This document shows, piece by piece, positions 44,447-56,297 of a stretch of DNA of 64,000 nucleotides (positions are counted from its first letter, which is position 1; each line of letters starts with the position of its first letter). The stretch is from Stomorhina lunata. Its lineage: Eukaryota > Arthropoda > Insecta > Diptera > Rhiniidae. Where the stretch lies: positions 15,399,724 through 15,463,723 of the forward strand of contig OW121743.1 of NCBI GenBank assembly GCA_933228675.1, read 5' to 3'. The notes under the pieces were generated by a model that searched no databases, was not told where the DNA came from, and worked only from the letters and a program-made list of their open reading frames with translations. The position numbers and the translations under genes are program-made.

Positions 44447-45569
44447 TCTAAAACCTGACTAGGAAGAGATATCACAATGACCTCAAGTTTCGCTAAGAAT
44501 CAAGCGAATTGTCGGGCAAGATCTGAGTGGCTTAAGTGCTGTTCTAGAAGTCAGCTAGCGCTTTGGTAAAACCCACAATTCCTTTAATTCTATCAGAAGC
44601 TGTATCTGCTATTGGATAATTTCCACGTTATGGTTACCTAAAGTTAGTTCGTTTAGTAGACAATCGATCCCTTACCCGTCCCATCTGCCCTTAAACTGTC
44701 TTCTATTTTTATCTTAAGTTTTAATTATATTTCGGATAGTTCTTATAGGGCTGACTTTAGATGTTTTGGGTCCCTCAAAGAAAGAATTAATTGCGTTTAA
44801 ATTTGTATAACATTTTTATTACATTTCCATATTTTACTGTTTCTGCATTCTTGACATAGCAATTGTCTGTTAAAGTAACAGACATCTGCTATGCTAAAGC
44901 TGTTACATTACATTTGTCTGTTGTTTATAACATTTCTATGTTATTTTTAGATACTAAACGTATGATTATTACATTTAAGGGCTACAGCAATACCCATACG
45001 CCACAGATGAATAAATTTCTAAATAGTTTGAATTGTTTGCTGGGTTTAACTAAAATTCAACTAAAAAGCAATAGCATAGCATATATTTAAGAGCAATCTA
45101 CATTTCAACATTTACAACCTTTCTCTGCCAAAATGATTTCCTTACCTAATTGCAAACATTACCTACATACAAAACTTTTAAATTAAATTAACGTTATTTT
45201 TTTTGAAAACCCCCAATGAACATCATAAAAAACAAAACTAAAAAACATTTGTCTGTTTCTAATTCTTAAACAAAAGTCAACTAAAAGAGGAAGTCATAGA
45301 AAATTAAAACTTTTCCTTTCTACGTTCAATGCCAAGGCTAAGGCGAAATTAGTGGTAAACAATGGAAAAACACAAGTTTATCTAATAAAAGAGACAAATA
45401 AATAGAAAATCAATTGAAACCCTAAAAATGTTAGGAACTTAAAAAACATTACAAGGTTTAAAGGTCTTACAAGCACAACACAACTAAAATCCGAAAAACA
45501 CCTTCTTAGCCTTTCCGGGAAATGGAAAGTATGTCTGCGATTCAGGGACAATATCAATGTTTTAGGTTT
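44447..45569. other. AT-rich spacer
   Basis: No gene is recognised. The open frame at 44863-45090 has no known motif. The right edge degenerates into satellite-like GTTCAG words. Confidence 0.4.
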
Positions 45570-48500
45570 AATTCTAGATTAAGTTTTAGGTTCAGTTCTG
45601 GGTTTAGGCCATCTAAAATTCTAGATATAGTTCAGGGTTAAATTCTAAATAAGTTGTCGTTCAGTTCTAGTTCAGTTGCAGTTTAGTTCTAGTTTAGTCC
45701 TAGATCAGTTCTAGTTCAGTCCTAGATCAGTTCTAGTTCAATTCTTTTCAATTCAGGTTTAGTTCTGTTCTAGTTCAGTTCTAGTTCAGTTCTAGTTCAG
45801 TTCTAGTTCAGTTCTAGTTCAGTTCTAGTTCAGTTCTAGTTCAGTTCTAGTTCAGTTCTAGTTCAGTTCTAGTTCAGTTCTAGTTCAGTTCTAGTTCAGT
45901 TCTAGTTCAGTTCTAGTTCAGTTCTAGTTCAGTTCTAGTTCAGTTCTAGTTCAGTTCTAGTTCAGTTCTAGTTCAGTTCTAGTTCAGTTCTAGTTCAGTT
46001 CTAGTTCAGTTCTAGTTCAGTTCTAGTTCAGTTCTAGTTCAGTTCTAGTTCAGTTCTAGTTCAGTTCTAGTTCAGTTCTAGTTCAGTTCTAGTTCAGTTC
46101 TAGTTCAGTTCTAGTTCAGTTCTAGTTCAGTTCTAGTTCAGTTCTAGTTCAGTTCTAGTTCAGTTCTAGTTCAGTTCTAGTTCAGTTCTAGTTCAGTTCT
46201 AGTTCAGTTCTAGTTCTGTTCTAGTTCAGTTCTAGTTCAGTTCTAGTTCAGTTCTAGTTCAGTTCTAGTTCAGTTCTAGTTCAGTTCTAGTTCAGTTCTA
46301 GTTCAGTTCTAGTTCAGTTTTAGTTCAGTTCTAGTTCAGTTCTAGTTCAGTTCTAGTTCAGTTCTAGTTCAGTTCTAGTTCAGTTCTAGTTCAGTTCTAG
46401 TTCAGTTCTAGTTCAGTTCTAGTTCAGTTCTAGTTCAGTTCTAGTTCAGTTCTAGTTCAGTTCTAGTTCAGTTCTAGTTCAGTTCTAGTTCAGTTCTAGT
46501 TCAGTTCTAGTTCAGTTCTAGTTCAGTTCTAGTTCAGTTCTAGTTCAGTTCTAGTTCAGTTCTAGTTCAGTTCTAGTTCAGTTCTAGTTCAGTTCTAGTT
46601 CAGTTCTAGTTCAGTTCTAGTTCAGTTCTAGTTCAGTTCTAGTTCAGTTCTAGTTCAGTTCTAGTTCAGTTCTAGTTCAGTTCTAGTTCAGTTCTAGTTC
46701 AGTTCTAGTTCAGTTCTAGTTCAGTTCTAGTTCAGTTCTAGTTCAGTTCTAGTTCAGTTCTAGTTCAGTTCTAGTTCAGTTCTAGTTCAGTTCTAGTTCA
46801 GTTCTAGTTCAGTTCTAGTTCAGTTCTAGTTCAGTTCTAGTTCAGTTCTAGTTCAGTTCTAGTTCAGTTCTAGTTCAGTTCTAGTTCAGTTCTAGTTCAG
46901 TTCTAGTTCAGTTCTAGTTCAGTTCTAGTTCAGTTCTAGTTCAGTTCTAGGTTCAGTTCTAGTTCAGTTCTAGTTCAGTTCTAGTTCAGTTCTAGTTCAG
47001 TTCTAGTTCAGTTCTAGTTCAGTTCTAGTTCAGTTCTAGTTCAGTTCTAGTTCAGTTCTAGTTCAGTTCTAGTTCAGTTCTAGTTCAGTTCTAGTTCAGT
47101 TCTAGTTCAGTTCTAGTTCAGTTCTAGTTCAGTTCTAGTTCAGTTCTAGTTCAGTTCTAGTTCAGTTCTAGTTCAGTTCTAGTTCAGTTCTAGTTCAGTT
47201 CTAGTTCAGTTCTAGTTCAGTTCTAGTTCAGTTCTAGTTCAGTTCTAGTTCAGTTCTAGTTCAGTTCTAGTTCAGTTCTAGTTCAGTTCTAGTTCAGTTC
47301 TAGTTCAGTTCTAGTTCAGTTCTAGTTCAGTTCTAGTTCAGTTCTAGTTCAGTTCTAGTTCAGTTCTAGTTCAGTTCTAGTTCAGTTCTAGTTCAGTTCT
47401 AGTTCAGTTCTAGTTCAGTTCTAGTTCAGTTCTAGTTCAGTTCTAGTTCAGTTCTAGTTCAGTTCTAGTTCAGTTCTAGTTCAGTTCTAGTTCAGTTCTA
47501 GTTCAGTTCTAGTTCAGTTCTAGTTCAGTTCTAGTTCAGTTCTAGTTCAGTTCTAGTTCAGTTCTAGTTCAGTTCTAGTTCAGTTCTAGTTCAGTTCTAG
47601 TTCAGTTCTAGTTCAGTTCTAGTTCAGTTCTAGTTCAATTCTAGTTCAGTTCTAGTTCAGTTCTAGTTCAGTTCTAGTTCAGTTCTAGTTCAGTTCTAGT
47701 TCAGTTCTAGCTCAGTTCTAGTTCAGTTCTAGTTCAGTTCTAGTTCAGTTCTAGTTCAGTTCTAGTTCAGTTCTAGTTCAGTTCTAGTTCAGTTCTAGTT
47801 CAGTTCTAGTTCAGTTCTAGTTCAGTTCTAGTTCAGTTCTAGTTCAGTTCTAGTTCAGTTCTAGTTCAGTTCTAGTTCAGTTCTAGTTCAGTTCTAGTTC
47901 AGTTCTAGTTCAGTTCTAGTTCAGTTCTAGTTCAGTTCTAGTTCAGTTCTAGTTCAGTTCTAGTTCAGTTCTAGTTCAGTTCTAGTTCAGTTCTAGTTCA
48001 GTTCTAGTTCAGTTCTAGTTCAGTTCTAGTTCAGTTCTAGTTCAGTTCTAGTTCAGTTCTAGTTCAGTTCTAGTTCAGTTCTAGTTCAGTTCTAGTTCAG
48101 TTCTAGTTCAGTTCTAGTTCAGTTCTAGTTCAGTTCTAGTTCAGTTCAGTTCTAGTTCAGTTCTAGTTCAGTTCTAGTTCAGTTCTAGTTCAGTTCTAGT
48201 TCAGTTCTAGTTCAGTTCTAGTTCAGTTCTAGTTCAGTTCTAGTTCAGTTCTAGTTCAGTTCTAGTTCAGTTCTAGTTCAGTTCTAGTTCAGTTCTAGCT
48301 CTGTTCTAGTTCAGTTCTAGTTCAGTTCTAGTTCAGTTCTAGTTCAGTTCTAGTTCAGTTCTAGTTCAGTTCTAGTTCAGTTCTAGTTCAGTTCTAGTTC
48401 AGTTCTAGTTCAGTTCTAGTTCAGTTCTAGTTCAGTTCTAGTTCAGTTCTAGTTCAGTTCTAGTTCAGTTCTAGTTCAGTTCTAGTTCAGTTCTAGTTCA

Positions 48501-48960
48501 GTTCTAGTTCAGTTCTAGTTCAGTTCTAGTTCAGTTCTAGTTCAGTTCTAGTTCAGTTCTAGTTCAGTTCTAGTTCAGTTCTAGTTCAGTTCTAGTTCAG
48601 TTCTAGTTCAGTTCCAGTTCAGTTCTAGTTCAGTTCAGTTCTAGTTCAGTTCTAGTTCAGTTCTAGTTCAGTTCTAGTTCAGTTCTAGTTCAGTTCTAGT
48701 TCAGTTCTAGTTCAGTTCTAGTTCAGTTCTAGTTCAGTTCTAGTTCAGTTCTAGTTCAGTTCTAGTTCAGTTCTAGCTCTGTTCTAGTTCAGTTCTAGTT
48801 CAGTTCTAGTTCAGTTCTAGTTCAGTTCTAGTTCAGTTCTAGTTCAGTTCTAGTTCAGTTCTAGTTCAGTTCTAGTTCAGTTCTAGTTCAGTTCTAGTTC
48901 AGTTCTAGTTCAGTTCTAGTTCAGTTCTAGTTCAGTTCTAGTTCAGTTCTAGTTTATTAG
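45570..48960 (+). repeat. 11-bp satellite block 2 (unit TTCTAGTTCAG), cut by an assembly gap
   Basis: Identical in unit and orientation to the block at 5434. The left edge (45570-45770) is degenerate. The core (from about 45770) is nearly perfect for some 290 copies. Rare variants include GTTCAGTTTTAG, CTAGCTCAG, CTAGCTCTG and two 6-bp short units near 48147 and 48634. A pair of GTTCTAGCTCTGTTC variants (48294 and 48774) suggests a ~480-bp higher-order duplication. It ends at the N gap. Confidence 0.97.
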
Positions 48961-49160
48961 NNNNNNNNNNNNNNNNNNNNNNNNNNNNNNNNNNNNNNNN
49001 NNNNNNNNNNNNNNNNNNNNNNNNNNNNNNNNNNNNNNNNNNNNNNNNNNNNNNNNNNNNNNNNNNNNNNNNNNNNNNNNNNNNNNNNNNNNNNNNNNNN
49101 NNNNNNNNNNNNNNNNNNNNNNNNNNNNNNNNNNNNNNNNNNNNNNNNNNNNNNNNNNNN
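48961..49160. other. Assembly gap (200 N)
   Basis: Exactly 200 unknown bases follow the satellite. The true length of the satellite and of the missing sequence is unknown. Confidence 1.
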
Positions 49161-50309
49161 ATTAGAATTTCTTAAAGAAAATTCATTGATAATGACGCAA
49201 TTAGAGGAACCACAAACATTTTACACCCTCACTGACAGCTAGAGGAGGGTACAGGCCAGCTTTTGAATTATTTTATAAAAAAAGTATAAAGGTGAAAGTT
49301 AAGTAAAAGCAGCATAAGAAGTATCCTTTAAAAACACAACAACATAATACATAAGCATTACAACAACTACATCAACATTGTCATGTCTAAGCTGTTAAGG
49401 TCAATGTAAAGTTTGTCAATGATGTTTTTGTGTAAAACTACGTAAGAAAAAGACAGACGTTTGGAGGGAGGGAGGGAGGTACTGAAAGACTGACGGACAT
49501 TATAACAGTTGGACCCTGAGTATGTTGATACTTTCTACAGCTACTTAACATTAAATGTTGTTGCACTACACTTACAACCGTTAGCATTTAATATATGTAC
49601 ACACCTTCAACACACTTACACAACATTCCTCTTATTTACATTTTAAGCAAAAGTCACGTTTTTCTATTGTTGTTTTTAGTTTTTCATCTTCATCTTTCTC
49701 TGGTTTCTTGCTCCTCGGGTTTTATTTGTTATTTTCCATTTCATTATTGTTATTGTTGTTCTAGTTGTTTTTATACTGTTCTTGTGTTTTTTTTTTGTTT
49801 GTTTGTTGTAGAAATAAAATATTTATAGAGCAAAAATTCTGGAGAGCAAAGAAATTGTTTTCCAAAGTAGATATGCAAAAAGCCATTATAAGAAATAAAA
49901 CGTTATAAAGCTTTCATTACATGAAATTATGGAAAAGCTTTTTTATAATGTTTTTTTTTCTTTTGGGGGGATTATTTATATTTGACTAGAGCTTTATGTG
50001 TAATCAGAGAGGGAGAGCGTATGAGTAATGAGGAATTAGCGTGAAATGGCGATGCCAGATGTGAGAAATAAAATGGGAATTAAATGGAATTTATGTAGAA
50101 CTTATGTGATATCAAAACTTATTAGGAGTTGTACTAGACTAGACTAAAAGTAGATAAATAAGAATAAGACAATTATTATAGTAGAACTAGGCTAAACGGG
50201 TTTTATTGGAAAGAACATTTTATGAAATTATTGTTTAAAAATGATTTCAGTCATGTGGCTGCCACGGCTGTCGCGTGAAAGACTCAATCTGGAACAAAGA
50301 CCTTTGTTG
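49161..50309. other. AT-rich spacer
   Basis: No gene is recognised. The open frame at 49595-49828 is hydrophobic low-complexity with runs of Phe and Leu from T-rich DNA. A short GGGAGGGAGGGAGG run lies near 49465. Confidence 0.4.
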
Positions 50310-51009
50310 TTGTTGTTGTAGCAGCTCTAACGTTTACAATTTTATAATTTTGTTTTTATGAGGAATCTGTTTGGAGATCAAGGCCAAGAAATTGTGCTAC
50401 TTCTATTGGATGAGTCCACAAATCCTCAGGACTAAGTGAAGTAGGGTTGGCGGTACAGTTGAAAATGTGGGGGTATCATGAGGACCCTGACCACAAGCTG
50501 GGCATATGTTGGGGACGGCACGGTCTATGCGGGACCAAAAGATATTTAATCTATTGCTCCATCCCGATCTCAGTTGAGCCAAAACGACTCTTGTTTTCCG
50601 CGGCAGGTTCTTTCCTTCTTCTGCTATGGGCGGTGGGCGACCTCTTAATACAACATTCATGCGATAACCTGAAATCGCGGAGTTAGTGGCGTCTTTATGA
50701 ATATTGTTTAATGCGGCCATGCACGAGGTATGATCCAAAGGATCATACCTCGTATGCTATCCTCATACACGCGAAGATCTTTCCTGATATGCCTCGGAGA
50801 AGATGCCAACTGTGTGATGTTAAAGTTTGGATGATTTCTCCGATGACTTCCCAAAAGGAACTGCTGAGATAGCATAATGTTGTGTTCCTTTACTGGAAGG
50901 ATCTTTGTTTCCTCGTGAAGAGGATGTGGTGAGGTAATTTGTAGGCAGTCTGTAATAGTTCTAAGGGCTGCATTTTGGCAGCATTGAATATTTCACCACT
51001 GAGTGTCAC

Positions 51010-52167
51010 TTAGCGACGCTGACCATACTGGAGCAGCATAATTTGCCACTGACCGACCAATCGCTTTATAGGTAGACAGCAAGGTTTCTTTGTCCATTCC
51101 CCAAGTACTGCCGTACATCGCAATTTATGCGCGACAGTTGTGGCATGTGCTGACGAAGTAAAAAGGCTGTCGAGTGTGACTTCCAGGATTTTCGGGTGGT
51201 TCACTGTCGGAATTGGTACACCATCGATCTCAACGCCAAGTTGTAGGCTTACTTCTTTTGTCCAGGTGGTAAGTAGGGTCGTTGAGGATTTGGTTGTTTG
51301 TATCTTCAGGTTACGTTCAGTGAAGAAGTTGAGGATGGTACCGAGATAACGATTCACCTTACCGCATAGGTCATCCACATTATGGCCGGTTGCCATTATC
51401 GTGCAGTCGTCTGCATATGATATCACTTCAACGCCTTGCGGTGGAGCTGGGAGTTTAGAGAGGTAGAGGTTAAACAGGAATGGCGACAGGACTCCGCCCT
51501 GAGGAACTCCCTGTTGTTGTTGTAACTGCGATATTATTGGTAATATCGTAGAAGTGGCAGTCCTTGGTCGGAATCCTAAGAATTCCGAGTCGTTCCGGTA
51601 CGAAGAACCGACTGCCGTGGGAACGGGAACTCCCTGTTTGACTCTACGGTGTTTTGAGCGCTGGTCTCTAAACTCTACAAACGAATGACGTCCACTCAGA
51701 TAATTTACAATCCATCTCTTCAAATTTGTTGGCATTGTGGACATCAGGATGTCCTGGAAGAAGGTGGCATGGCTTACCGTGTCAAAGGCTTTTGACAAGT
51801 CAAGCGCCACAAGGACCGTTCTTTCACAAGGCCTCTGCTGGTTTAAGCCTTGTGCGATCTGAGTGGTTATGGCTGTTAATGCTGTGGTGGTGCTGTGCAT
51901 TTTGCGGAATCCATGCTGGTGGCGAGCTGCTGATAGTTGGCTGGTCAGCTGGGGGAGGAGTAGAGCCTCGAGTGTTTTCGCGATTGGTGACAGGAGGGAT
52001 ATCGGTCTATACGATGATCCCTCATTCGCGGGTTTCTCAGGTTTTAGTATTGGGATCACTCTACCCACTTTCCAGACATCTGGTATAGTGAGGCTGGTCA
52101 TAGATAGATTTATGACACCTGTCAAGAACTCGACTCCCCACTCGCTTAGGTGTTTAAGCATCAGCAT
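51010..52167 (-). pseudogene. Reverse transcriptase domain interrupted by a short element
   Basis: This is a 385-codon open frame. In order it has VWKVGRVIPILKPEK, SYRPISLLSPIAKTLE, QHGFRKMHSTTTAL, VALDLSKAFDTV, GVPQGGVLSPFLFNLYLSKL and the catalytic ISYADDCTIMATG. This is a full RT palm with both Asp of YADD. Between KQGVP and QQGVPQGG lies a 41-codon insertion (51503-51625) from the short CAA-tailed element; because it is 123 bp it keeps the frame. The Met at 52167 is internal to the element; upstream coding continues in another frame (52161-52346, 52457-52660). Confidence 0.85.
51503..51638 (-). mobile_element. Short CAA-tailed element with target-site duplication
   Basis: GGAACTCCCTGTT occurs at both ends (51503-51515 and 51626-51638), with a 110-bp element between. 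On the minus strand the element runs from GTTCCCACGGCAGTCGG to a tail with ACAACAACA. The complementary segments GGCAGTC and GACTGCC enclose two hairpins (CGGTTCTTCGTACCG and CGGAAT with ATTCCG). A third hairpin, CGATATTA-CCAA-TAATATCG, precedes the tail. Target duplication plus a LINE-like tail identifies retroposition. Confidence 0.85.
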
Positions 52168-53039
52168 GGAAATTCCGTCAGGGCCAATTGTCTTTCAATG
52201 CTTAGCTGTACGGATGGCCTTAGCAACTTCCGATGGCGTAAAAAGTTGTGGTGAGTCCGAGACTGGGAGATCATGCAGTTTGCGAACAATACTCCTTTTC
52301 GCCTTGTCTCTCTCGGGGTGCTCAATAAATAATCGGCTAAAAGCACGCGAGCACGCTTCGATTTTCCTCGTTTACCAACCTGCTGATATCGCGGTTCAGC
52401 TGGACGATTCTGGGATCATCAGGGTTGGTATTTCGGATCGCATCACGCTCATCTGCTTATCCCACTGCTTCTGCTGGAAAGTGCGGGCTCACTACGGGTA
52501 TTCCACCAGCAGGGATGAAGCGAGTGGCTGCAGCATTGATGGTTACGCGAAACTCCCTCTCTGCTTCATGCATGTTCGAGGGTGGTTGCATATCTCTGAA
52601 GTGGCGGTCGGTGAATTCTTTGAAGCCGTTCCAGTCTGCCTTTTTCTGGTTTATGTACATGCGGCGTTCAGAAACGATAAAGTCGTTTGGTCGCTCCAGT
52701 CTAACGATTATGGGCAGATGATCTAAAGCTAGAGATACAACTGCGCGCCAGGTTACGCCAGTTACGCCAGTTAATCAGACCAGGACTTGCAATTGTTATG
52801 TCGAGAGTGCAAAAGGTGGACTCGTCTATCTGTTCCGCTAACGACGCACCTCATTGGTGCGCGCACCATGATCTTTGGTGCCAAAGATCATGTGCATTAA
52901 AGTCCTCTAGAACCAGCCGAGTTTCTCCTTCTAAAAAGGTTCTAATGTCGGGACGGTAACCAGTTGGACAGCTGGTTACAGGAGGAATGTAGACCTTTCG
53001 AGACATTTGCTACCCTATTTTGCCGATAACCCTTCGAAT

Positions 53040-53480
53040 GTTGATTTCCAAGCGATGTCATACCAAAAGTTTTTAGGAAGAGAGTTTTGAAACTCTACCG
53101 TCAACTACAAAGGAGATCAACCTCAAACCATTGACAGATGTTACGTTGTGGAGACTGAATGCACTAACAGTGGACTCAAAGCAACTTTTCCACACAATCT
53201 TTGCCTTAAAATCACCCAGTATTATTTTGACGTTTTGATTGGGATAGATATCATACACTTCCTCCAGTTGATCATAAAAGGCTTCGTTTAAATCATCATC
53301 TTTCTTCTCTGTTTTAGCGTGAGCACTAATCAGGCTCACGTAGACACGTATTGTCGCTATCCTAGAACATCCATCAACTGGATCAAAGCACCTTCTCCGG
53401 AAAGGGTTTGGTTGAGATGCTGATCCTTTCCATAATCGTCAACATTAGGAAGGCCTTTATTGTTCTTACTTTTAGCTTTT
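53040..53480 (-). pseudogene. LINE endonuclease fragment of another family
   Basis: The minus strand reads VSLISAHAKTEKKDDDLNEA then FYDQLEEVYD and VKIILGDFKAKI. This is the middle of an apurinic-like endonuclease, with GDFNAK changed to GDFKAK. The sequence beyond 53470 (GGAGTGGGTTACTAACCCGA) is shared in reverse with 12300-12340. It likely comes from the element type seen at 9720-12480. Confidence 0.65.
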
Positions 53481-53752
53481 TCATAGTAGATATTTATTTT
53501 TAGGAGTGGGTTACTAACCCGACGTCCCAGCCCATATTTTTCTCGTTCTTATGGGAATACTCGTGGCACACATTTGCACGCTAATTTAACGGATGTTAAG
53601 ATAATTATCCAGGTGTTACCACGAGGAGGTCAGTGTCCATAGTTGAGCTGAATGATGTACCAAGATAAATGTAGCCTTACTAAGTTAAGACCAATTAGAA
53701 CCGTTGTTTGGTATCCATCCAACCGTTGCTTGGTATCCATTGGTATCCACCC

Positions 53753-54315
53753 AATTCACGACGTATTGCCCAAAGAGAATGTCAGTCCACTTTAAGGGCT
53801 CATGACACTGACGATCATAGAAATATTAGACAAACGGGAGAACTGCAACGCCTGGCAGCTTCAATAGCAATTCACGACGAATAGTCTAAAGAGGACGCCA
53901 GTCTACTTTGAGGACTCATGAGACGGAAGATCATATAAATTTTCGACTATCGGGAAAATGGCCTGGCGTTGAAGGAAGATGAAACAAATTTACGACTGAT
54001 TGCCCAAAAAGAACGCCCGTATACTTTGAGTGCTCAAGAGACCGATGATTATAGAAATATTTGACTATCGGGATAATGTTAAGGCCTGGCAGCTTCAATA
54101 GTTGAGGGGACAAAGAATGAAACAGATTCACGGCGTATGCCTAAAGATAATGTCAGTCTGCTTTGAGGGCTCATGAGGCTGAAGATTATGGAAATATTCA
54201 ACTATCGGGAGAAAGGCAACTCTAGACGAAGGATGAAACTTTTTTACGAAGCATTGCTCAAAGAGAACGTTAGCCATCTTTAAGGGCTGAGATCATAGAA
54301 ATATGCGACTACTTA
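53753..54315 (+). repeat. ~120-bp degenerate tandem array, five units
   Basis: Units begin at about 53753, 53869, 53989, 54125 and 54243 with (A/T)TT(C/T)ACGA-type words. They continue with AAAGAGAA(T/C)G, CAGTC(C/T)ACTTT, GGGCTCATGA and an ATAGAAATATT-like stretch ending in ACTATCGGGA. Divergence among copies is considerable. No coding frame is shared. The origin is unknown. Confidence 0.75.
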
Positions 54316-54554
54316 TTTGGAATACAACAGCACAATATCATTAGAACCAATTAGCGACATATTCTTCAGAGCCAACGGTATGCTGCCTTGAAAACTTTAG
54401 AGACGAAGAAGAATTGTAGAAAACCAAGAAACACGGGAGAGACGAAATATAATGCTACTACCCGTGCAAAGCCGGCTTGTATGAAATAAACTTCTTACGG
54501 AAGACAGGGCCAGTCCCTGAGAAGAAAAATATTTATGTCTGGCTTAACACTAAG

Positions 54555-54810
54555 TCAACTGCCCTAGTATAGCAGGTTAGATATCCGCCTAGAATACCAG
54601 AGGTCCCAAGTTCGATCACTGCCCAGACCCACTTGGAAATATAAAATTTTCAAAACAAAGCGGTTCATCTCATAACTCAGATAGCCACTGGTTATTAAGT
54701 TTTAGGTTATATCAAACATCTCTAACTAATGCATTCCCCGTTCAGAGCCGGAGTTAAAACGCAGGTCCCTTTTAATGAGTCTAAAAGTAGAATCGGATGA
54801 AGCTCATTGG
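54555..54810 (+). mobile_element. tRNA-derived SINE, copy 2 (longer)
   Basis: The A box lies in CCTAGTATAGCAGGTTAG (54563-54580) and the B box in AAGTTCGATCACTG (54609-54622). Spacing and sequence resemble a Glu- or Asp-type tRNA head. The body then shares CTAATGCATTCCCCGTTC, GGTCCCTTTTAATGAGTCTA and AGCTCATTG with copy 1 at 41150. Both copies end at the same AGCTCATTG, and no poly-A tail is visible. Not a functional tRNA. Confidence 0.75.
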
Positions 54811-56297
54811 AATGTCGTGGGAATTATGTATGTTTACACTAAATTTTATCCTTAGACCAGAACTAGAAAATTATTTTAAAATAGGAATTCATTGTTATTT
54901 TCTTAACTCTGGCATCTTTGGTTTTTGTGTACATGAAAATGTAATTGAGAGCAAGAGAGCAAGAGTCACCAAATTAAATTACTCTGTTAGCGATGAGAGA
55001 GTGAGACCCTAATTGAAGAGGCCTTAATGTTCAGGTAGTCACCTAAAATGAAATCAGTTCGTGTCTAACATTCATACGCAGCGCAGCTGAAATAAATAAA
55101 AGAAAAAAACGGTTGCGGAAACAAATAGCGGTAACGGGAAATGATATTTTCCACAAGGAAAGTGAAGAAAATTTGTGAAATCTTTAAGTGAAAAAAAGGA
55201 AGAAAATAATAATAAAAAAAATTTCATACCAAAAATTTAAGGAGAATACAAAGTGAAAAAATTTCCTTAAACAAGGCCATCAGAAAAAAAAGGAATTGAA
55301 TAAAAAGTATGCTTCAATTTTTAGTTATTAAATAAATATATGATTTTTGAAACTGACAAAATCTAAAGTCGTAACGTAGGCGTTGTTTTTAGCAAAAAAA
55401 GCAAGAAAAATTATACATAATAATGACAAGGAGCGAAAAGCAAAGACCAAAAAAAAAGAAACGTGTTTTCCGGTTGTATGATTATTCCCTGTTATCCCTT
55501 GTTTTCTTAACAGCCATCAGTTATCCTTTGTTATGTTTTAGTCCTGCTGGTGGCTAAAAATGTCAGTGTATGTGTTTATAAGTGTGTTAAGTGTGTGTGT
55601 GTGTATGTGAATGTGTACGTCTGTTTGTAGACAAATTGTAAATAGTGGTCAACAGTAATGTCATTTCATATGGAATATATTAACAAAATATTGCCTACTT
55701 TTAGGCGCGCAGGACAGTTTTTTTTGACAATTTTTTAATAATTTCCTTAGAAATATTTTACTTTTTAATAACAAATTTTTCTTTTTTAATATTTCAATGT
55801 TTTTAACTTGCCTTTTTCTTAAAATTTGTTTTTTTTTTATCCAGTTTTTCTTTTCAACTTCTTTTTTTGTTTTTTTTTCGAGTTTTTTTTTTATCATGAA
55901 AATTTTCTTCATACATTTTCTTGTAGGCGTTAAATTTTCCTTTATTTTTAGGTTTTTCATTAAACTGAGATTTTTGTGTCTTATTGTTTTCTTTTGTTAT
56001 TTTTCTTGGGCTTCTTGGGGCTCGTGTTTTCTGCCTTTTCTCAAGTTGAGTCCTTAAGGTTCTTGTTGCTTTTATATGTAAATTTTTGTGATATAATTTT
56101 AATAATAATTTTTTTGTGATATTTCCCCGAAAAGCTTAAGGCAAAAAAAAAAAAACTTAAGTTTAAAAAGAAAACTGGGATTTTTCTTTTGAATAAATTT
56201 AAAAATTATCTATTTCTGAGCCTGGTTTTTCTTGGAACAGATTCTAGAAATTACGAAAGTTTACAGGCGAAATTAAGCTCTTGGATTTAATTGGGAA
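54811..56297. other. AT-rich spacer
   Basis: No gene is recognised. Short GTGTGTGTGTG near 55593 and T-rich tracts at 55720-55990 give low-complexity open frames on both strands. No transposon is visible. Confidence 0.4.

Larger units (their letters stand above)
50310..53010 (-). mobile_element. Non-LTR retrotransposon relic, 2.7 kb, with (CAA)n tail
   Basis: In minus orientation, a 5'-truncated endonuclease starts near 53010 (SRKVYIPPVTSCPTGYRPD, then LVLEDFNAHDLWH, where GDFNAH is usual). RT follows at 51010-52167, and a C-terminal Cys/His motif lies at 50403-50738 (NICPACGQGPHD). The 3' UTR ends with AGCTGCTACAACAACAACAA at 50311-50330. The order endonuclease, RT, zinc knuckle fits a jockey-like ORF2, but the clade is not certain. 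Stops, frameshifts and a short-element insertion in RT make it inactive. A second copy of its 3' end is at 44065. Confidence 0.85.

Noticed and set aside
49595..49828. 77-codon hydrophobic plus-strand frame
   Set aside because: Composition reflects T-rich DNA (Phe, Leu, Val runs); no supporting splice or homology evidence.
51726..52726. Plus-strand open frames of 120 and 287 codons
   Set aside because: They lie antisense to the RT coding region of the minus-strand LINE and have no domain; they are shadows of its codon bias.
55661..56057. Frames of 86 and 99 codons on opposite strands
   Set aside because: Lys/Phe-rich low-complexity products of T-tracts; no gene signature.
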